A stretch of DNA of 39,281 nt, from positions 1 to 39,281 of the forward strand of contig JANCIK010000018.1 in the NCBI GenBank assembly GCA_028532985.1, in the 5' to 3' direction. The translations under genes were made by a program, and so were the position numbers. This stretch comes from Stropharia rugosoannulata (taxonomy: Eukaryota; Basidiomycota; Agaricomycetes; Agaricales; Strophariaceae). The notes under the pieces were generated by a model, which saw only the letters and a list, made by a program, of their open reading frames with translations, had not been told where the DNA came from and made no database searches. Position 1 is the first letter of the stretch. Every line of letters begins with the position of its first letter. Positions 34,443 through 39,281 of this stretch are shown here, in pieces.

Positions 34443-37332
34443 CATCGTGCTGCTGAAGCATCTGCTGTGGCACTTGCACTTGCCGCACGCCAGAAAGCGG
34501 TCTCTGACTCGCCTACTGGGCCATGCACGCTTTGGGTTAGACGGACACATGCAATCGATGTGCTTTCGATTTGAGCGTGCACGGAAGGATGCGAGGTCGC
34601 CTGCACAACAGGGTGCATCGCAGAAGCAAGGGAAATCGAGGGGTAGAGGGAAGGGCAAGCAGAAGGCAAATGCTGCGAAGGAAGAAAGCGAATCAATCAA
34701 GAGTTTGCTGGTTCTGCAAGTGCTCGCTCCTCTAATGACTCTGGCATTGACACTGACTATGAATGGCTTGCAGACACGGGCGCTACTAGCCATACGACGC
34801 CTCATCGAGAATGGATGTATGATTACAAGCCTCACGTCATTCCCATTCGCCTTGCAGACCATACTATAGTATACTCGGCCGGTATAGGGTCAGTTGTCAT
34901 CCACCCGGTTATTAATGGGAAGGAAGCGCCTTCTGTAGAGATATCTCGCGTTTTACATGTACCATTGCTTAAGAATAATCTACTTGCTTGTTTATACCTC
35001 ACTAAACGCAAAGGCATGATTATGGAAGTTGATGATAGTACTATGCACTTCAAGCGAAACAGCAAGACTCTGTTCACCGCAACGACACTGCATCTCACAG
35101 TGGTATCCTGAATGCGCTCACGGAGCCTGCTACACAGTCTGCAAATGCAACGTCGACTCTACCACTGAATGCTGAGCTATGGCATCGCTGCTGCGACATC
35201 ATAGCCATGCACACATCAACAAGCTGCTCTCAAAGGATCTGGTCACTGGCATGCTCATAACGCCGAAAGAGCAACCAGATCTGATTTGCGGCATGCTTAG
35301 CTGGCAAGATGACGCCTGGCACATTTCCGAGCTCCACTCGCAAATCGATGCAACCACTTGAATTGGTACATTCTGACTTGCACGGCCCGCTCTCAGTGCC
35401 TACGCCTGAGGGACATCGCTACTGGATCACATTCATCGACGATCGCACTCACCTGCATGCTGTCATGTTCCTGAAGCGCAAGTCGGACGCATTTGATGCA
35501 TTCAAGGTGTACAAGGCATATGCAGAGAACCAGCTAAACGCGAAAATCAAGGCAATGCAGGATGACAAGGCTGGTGAATACATGTCAAACGAAGTTCATA
35601 CGGTTTATGGAGCAATGCAGCATTCACAGGCGCCACAGCACACGCAATCGGCCTCAGCAAAATGGTGTTGCCGAACGCGCCAATTGCACTATTGCCGAGC
35701 ACGCCACCGCAATGCTGGTAGAGGCAAAGCTCCCACTCGCTTTGGCGACTTGCAGTCATGGCTTACATTCACGTGTGGAATAGGCTCCCTACGTCGTCTC
35801 TGACTGACTCTGTGCCCTACACTGAATGGCATGGCAAGAAACCCGATATGAGCCATCTCCGTGTTTTTGGTTGTGCTGCGTACGTCTTTGTGCAGAGAGA
35901 CAAATGCAAGTCACTGCAACCACATGTTGAGAAGTGCATTTTTGTCGGTTACCCTACAGGCTACAAAGGCTGGCAGTTCTACAATCTGTCCACTAAGAAG
36001 TATGTGATCTCGGAACGTGCTATCTTTGACGAACGCAGTTTTCCTGGTTTGAAGGTCACTTCACCAATTAACCTGTTTCCAAAGGGCACGCCTTCACATT
36101 TCTCAGATGTGCCAGATTCTGGGGATTCAACTGCTGCCTATTTGCCTGACTTGGATACTGATGACTCGGATGCACCAACTGCACCTCCTTCGGCGGGACC
36201 AGCACCATCTGACTCGTCGCCTGACGACGAACACGATGCACCTACTCCCAACTCGCAGAAACCAACAGCTAGTGCGAAATCGTCGAGTTCACCAAAGTGC
36301 TCAACTCAGCCCAATTCGCATTCTGTGAAATCACATGTGCATTCCGGTCCAACTGCTGGTCCTAGCAAGTCGAGTCAAGTACCATCGGATAGGGCGTCGA
36401 ACGACGAGTCTGACAGTACCACAGTCAAGTTGGAGTCATTGCATTGCATCCCACAATCGACGAAAACACCAACATGCTCAACTCGACGAGATAAGCATTC
36501 TGCCCCAAACGTGCCCAAACCGCCTCGTACTGTTGCACCTCCCATTCCTGTGGAACCCAAAGTCGTTGCTGAGCCTCTGAGACGCACTACACGTGAATCT
36601 CGACCTCCTGGTGAATGGTGGAAAGTCAAACCTGCTGCTGTACCTCTACCGCCGTCTACACCGCCTTCTGAGAATGATGACCTCGATAATGACGAACTTG
36701 ACAGTTACACTGTTGATGAAGGCTTGAAGAGGTTCAGTTTGCTGGTGCTGCTACTGTGTCGGATCCCAAGAACTACAAGCAGGCACTCAAGGGCGACGAT
36801 GCAGACAGATGGCAAGATGCAGCAAACGCAGAGTACAAACACACTGCTGCAGAACAACACTTGGGAAATCGCCGACTTGCCACCTGGTGCAAAGGCAATT
36901 GGTTCTGGTTGGGTTTTCAAGGTCAAGCGCCATGCAGATGGCACTGTGGAGCGTTACAAGGCTCGTATCGCCGCAAAGGGCTACAGTCAGCGCCCTGGAA
37001 TTGATTACACCGAAGTCTTTGCTCCCACCTTCCGTCCAGCAACCTTGCGCATGATACTGGCTATTGCAGCTACAGAAGACCTCGAACTACGCTCTGTGGA
37101 CATTTCGCCTGCATTCACCAATGGTGACTTGGATGAGGACATCTATATGCTGCAACCTGAGGGATTCCATGAAGGCGCACCAAACAAGGTCTGCAAGTTG
37201 CGCAAGTCGCTTTACGGTCTCAAGCAATCAGCTAGGCAGTGGAACACAAAGTTGCATTCAGTTCTCACTGATATGGGTTTCAAGCATGTGGAAGCAGACA
37301 GGTCAGTGTACATCTACTCAGATGGCACATAG
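34443..37332 (+). pseudogene. pol: Gag nucleocapsid end and truncated Pol, unit 7
   Basis: The most damaged pol copy, with about ten indels: -2 near 34530 (zinc knuckle), -1 near 34696, -1 near 35086, -1 near 35195 and -2 near 35290 around the integrase zinc finger, +1 near 35594, -2 near 35736, -3 in the G run near 36121, -1 near 36726 and +1 near 36836. It also has the most T to C changes in CGT, for example 34600, 35271, 36220 and 36930. RT from about 36840 to the junction is open. Confidence 0.88.
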
Positions 37333-38247
37333 CCTTTGCACCAGGTGGCAAGTCGACGATTTCCCAAGTGTTGTTCTGGAGCAGTGTGTTGTACTCTGCG
37401 CTTGCTGCATCTTGCCATCTGTCTGCATCGCCGCCCTTGAGTGCCTGCTTGTAGTTCTTGGGATCCGACACAGTAGCAGCACCAGCAAACTGAACCTCTT
37501 CCAAGCCTTCATCAACAGTGTAACTGCCAAGTTCGTCATTATCGAGGTCGCCTGTCTCAGAAGGTGGCGAGACGGCGGTAGAGGTACAGCAGCAGGTTTG
37601 ACTTTCCACCATTCACCAGGAGGTCGAGATTCACGTGTAGTGCGTCTCAGAAGCTCAGCAACGACTTTGGGTTCCACAGGAATGGGAGGTGCAACAGTAT
37701 GAGGTGGTTTGGACAGGTTTGGAGCAGAATGTCGATCTCGTCGAGTTGAGCATGTTGGTGTTTTCGACGATTGCCGAATGCGATGCAATGACTCCAACTT
37801 GGGTGTGGTATCACAGACTCGTCTTTCGACGCCCTATCCGATGGTACTTGACTCGACTTGCTGGGACCAGCAGTTGGACCGAATGCACATGCGATTTCCC
37901 AGAATGCGAATTGGGCAGAGTTGAGCACTTTGGTGAACTCGACGATTTCGTGCCAGTGGTCGGTTTCTGCGAGTTGGGAGTAGGTGCATCGTGTTCGTCG
38001 TCAGACGACGAGTCAGATGGTGCCGGTCCCGCCGAAGGAGGTGCAGTTGGTGTGTCCGAGTCATCAGTATCCAAGTCAGGCAAATAGGCAGCAGTTGAAT
38101 CCCCCAGAATCTGGTACATCTGAGAAGTGTGAAGGCGTGTATTTGGAAACAGGTTAATCGGTGAAGTAACCTTCAAACCAGGAAAACTGCATTCGCTAAA
38201 GATAGCACGTTCCAGATCACATACTTTAGTGGGCCAGATTGTAGAAC
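37332..38247 (-). pseudogene. pol: Inverted pol segment, between units 7 and 8
   Basis: Minus-strand arm with several faults: -1 near 37569, a changed triplet near 37811, -1 near 37881, a C run of 5 rather than 7 near 38101, altered bases near 38139-38142 and losses near 38226-38236 at the LTR side. The arm identity markers are still present. Confidence 0.87.
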
Positions 38248-38449
38248 TGTTAGATTACATAGGCAATCATCACCATCAGCAGTTAAGATTAGATAGTGCG
38301 GACTATAATTATTCGCTTCCACATTTAGCTTAGTTCGCTTCTGGTAGTATATATAGCATGTACTAGTGTAGATGCCTCTTAATCTATTACCACTACCATC
38401 CCACCTGAGTTAGGGCGCTCACTGTGCCTATAAGCGTCCGCTTTTAACA
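38248..38449 (+). repeat. Copia LTR, unit 8
   Basis: 202 bp with intact ends but local disorder near 38310-38320 and a lost G near 38415. Confidence 0.86.
38348..38356 (+). promoter_or_regulatory. LTR TATA box, unit 8
   Basis: TATATATAG at +100 of the LTR, unchanged. Confidence 0.6.
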
Positions 38450-38466
38450 GGTTATGAGCCCTGCGC
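38450..38466 (+). other. Half-tRNA(iMet) primer-binding site, unit 8
   Basis: The 17 bases match; an extra C follows directly. Confidence 0.8.
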
Positions 38467-39222
38467 CTCTGAGCAGTCCCTACTCATTGCTACTCTCTCT
38501 TATTCTCACTCTCCTTTCACCTGGGTGGCTTGGTACTTAACCTAACACCCATTCGCGCTCGTTTCGCCTCGTTGTTTCACGAGCAGGACCGCCACGTCAC
38601 GACCGTCGTTCTGGTACCACTCTCGTTCCGCCAGCTCAATCGGTCCTCGCACATTTCGCTCTTTTCTTTACAGGTCCTCTGCACTCTCTTGGTTTCACCA
38701 GAGACTGCTTCAGCTTTGGGCTTCCCAGAGCTGTCCGCTCTTTGTGCTTTTAGGGCTTCCTGATCGTCGCCCCACTCCGTTCTTTCGAGGATCCACTTTC
38801 CATACGTCCACTCGCTGCCTGCCGATTGCCACATCACTACGCTCCGTCGTTCTTCTGCAATCGACCAGTCTTCACCAGAGTGCTCAACTCCTCGAGTTAG
38901 GACCTCGAAATTTGTTCAGCTCACTCATGACCTCGCATCGACGTTGACTCTGTTGCAACTCAGCATACCATTTCCTTCATCATCGATACATCGAGCCCCC
39001 AACTCTCATCTCGATCAGTTGCATTGTTGTCAAGAAATTCACACTTTAGTACCCAAGTGCTCAACTCCTCGAGTTTGCAACTCCAATTTTGTCGCCGTTG
39101 CCACGCCCCGAGTTCGTCATCGTTACCCCTATAACTTGGCAGTCCTAGGTTTCACGTGGCTCGACTTCTCGGTCCTTCCACTCTCACGTCGATTGCATCT
39201 TCTCATCAAGTTTTCTGCAATC
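38467..39222 (+). other. Untranslated leader, unit 8
   Basis: Same leader, with insertions near 38927, 39159-39170 and 39200-39212 found in no other copy. These increase towards the window edge. Confidence 0.68.
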
Positions 39223-39281
39223 ATGTCTTCTTCACTCCCAACACCTCAATTCCCCAAATTGAACTCTGTCAACTATCCATC
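39223..39281 (+). CDS. gag: Gag start, unit 8, cut by the window edge
   Basis: The first ~20 codons only. A net 3-bp insertion lies near 39235, after the run of Ser codons, so the frame survives. Confidence 0.75.
   Translation, partial: MSSSLPTPQFPKLNSVNYP

Larger units (their letters stand above)
1..39281 (+). repeat. Tandem array of a ~5.39 kb composite copia-retrotransposon unit
   Basis: The same 5.39 kb unit repeats head to tail across the whole window. LTR starts are at 540, 5931, 11312, 16705, 22100, 27488, 32873 and 38248, giving spacings of 5391, 5381, 5393, 5395, 5388, 5385 and 5375. Copies differ only by scattered point changes and 1-3 bp indels. Every copy shares the same two internal junctions: truncated RT to inverted pol, and inverted pol to LTR. 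The array is cut by both window edges and no unique flank is seen. It may be a chromosomal tandem array, a circular molecule assembled as a linear repeat, or an assembly product; the sequence alone does not decide. Confidence 0.97.

Noticed and set aside
1..39281. Repeat-induced point mutation (RIP) as the cause of unit differences.
   Set aside because: RIP gives dense C to T (and G to A) changes on both strands; here changes are sparse, often towards C or G, and depend on position in the window.
1..39281. A CRISPR array, rDNA, or simple satellite.
   Set aside because: The repeat unit is 5.39 kb with clear copia gag-pol domains and LTRs; no short repeats with spacers and no rRNA sequence are seen.

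Overview
The window holds no host genes that I can recognise. It is a head-to-tail array of one unit of about 5.39 kb, built entirely from a Ty1/copia-type LTR retrotransposon. LTR starts lie at 540, 5931, 11312, 16705, 22100, 27488, 32873 and 38248, so periods run from 5375 to 5395 bp. There are seven complete LTR-to-LTR intervals, a partial unit on the left that starts inside an inverted pol segment, and a partial unit on the right that stops 59 bases into gag. The copia domain order (Gag, CCHC knuckle, DTGA protease, HHCC/D-D-35-E integrase, RT) and a primer-binding site matching the anticodon arm of fungal-type initiator tRNA-Met point to a fungus. The Gag/Pol style makes me lean towards a basidiomycete, but that is inference.

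Each unit reads left to right as follows. (1) An LTR of about 203 bp with TGTTA...TAACA ends and a TATA box. (2) A half-tRNA(iMet) primer-binding site directly after it. (3) An untranslated leader of about 750 bp. (4) gag, 201 codons to a TGA present in every copy. (5) The nucleocapsid end of gag and pol through protease, integrase and the first half of RT, stopping before the YVDD box. (6) About 925 bp of pol (integrase C-terminus, Ser/Pro-rich linker, start of RT) on the minus strand, which abuts the next LTR. The inverted segment is not a copy of the direct one: it carries about 18 fixed amino-acid differences. It therefore came from a second member of the same family. The simplest history is that one copia element inserted into another in opposite orientation, and a segment across that junction was then multiplied.

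No unit has the RT YVDD box, RNase H, a polypurine tract or a proper 3' LTR in its own element, so none is autonomous. A transcript started at any LTR would read through gag-pol into the inverted segment and could fold into a stem of about 0.92 kb with a loop of about 435 nt. If the array is a real locus, it could be a source of double-stranded RNA against its own family.

Reading quality matters here. Small frameshifts are rarest in the middle (unit 4) and most frequent towards both ends. Substitutions between units are strand-mirrored: mostly A to G next to CpG on the left and T to C next to CpG on the right, at the same k-mers in opposite orientation. That looks like residual long-read error at contig ends rather than evolution. 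Units 4 and 5 should be taken as the reference copies, and the true array length, or whether this is an unrolled circle, cannot be decided from the sequence alone.
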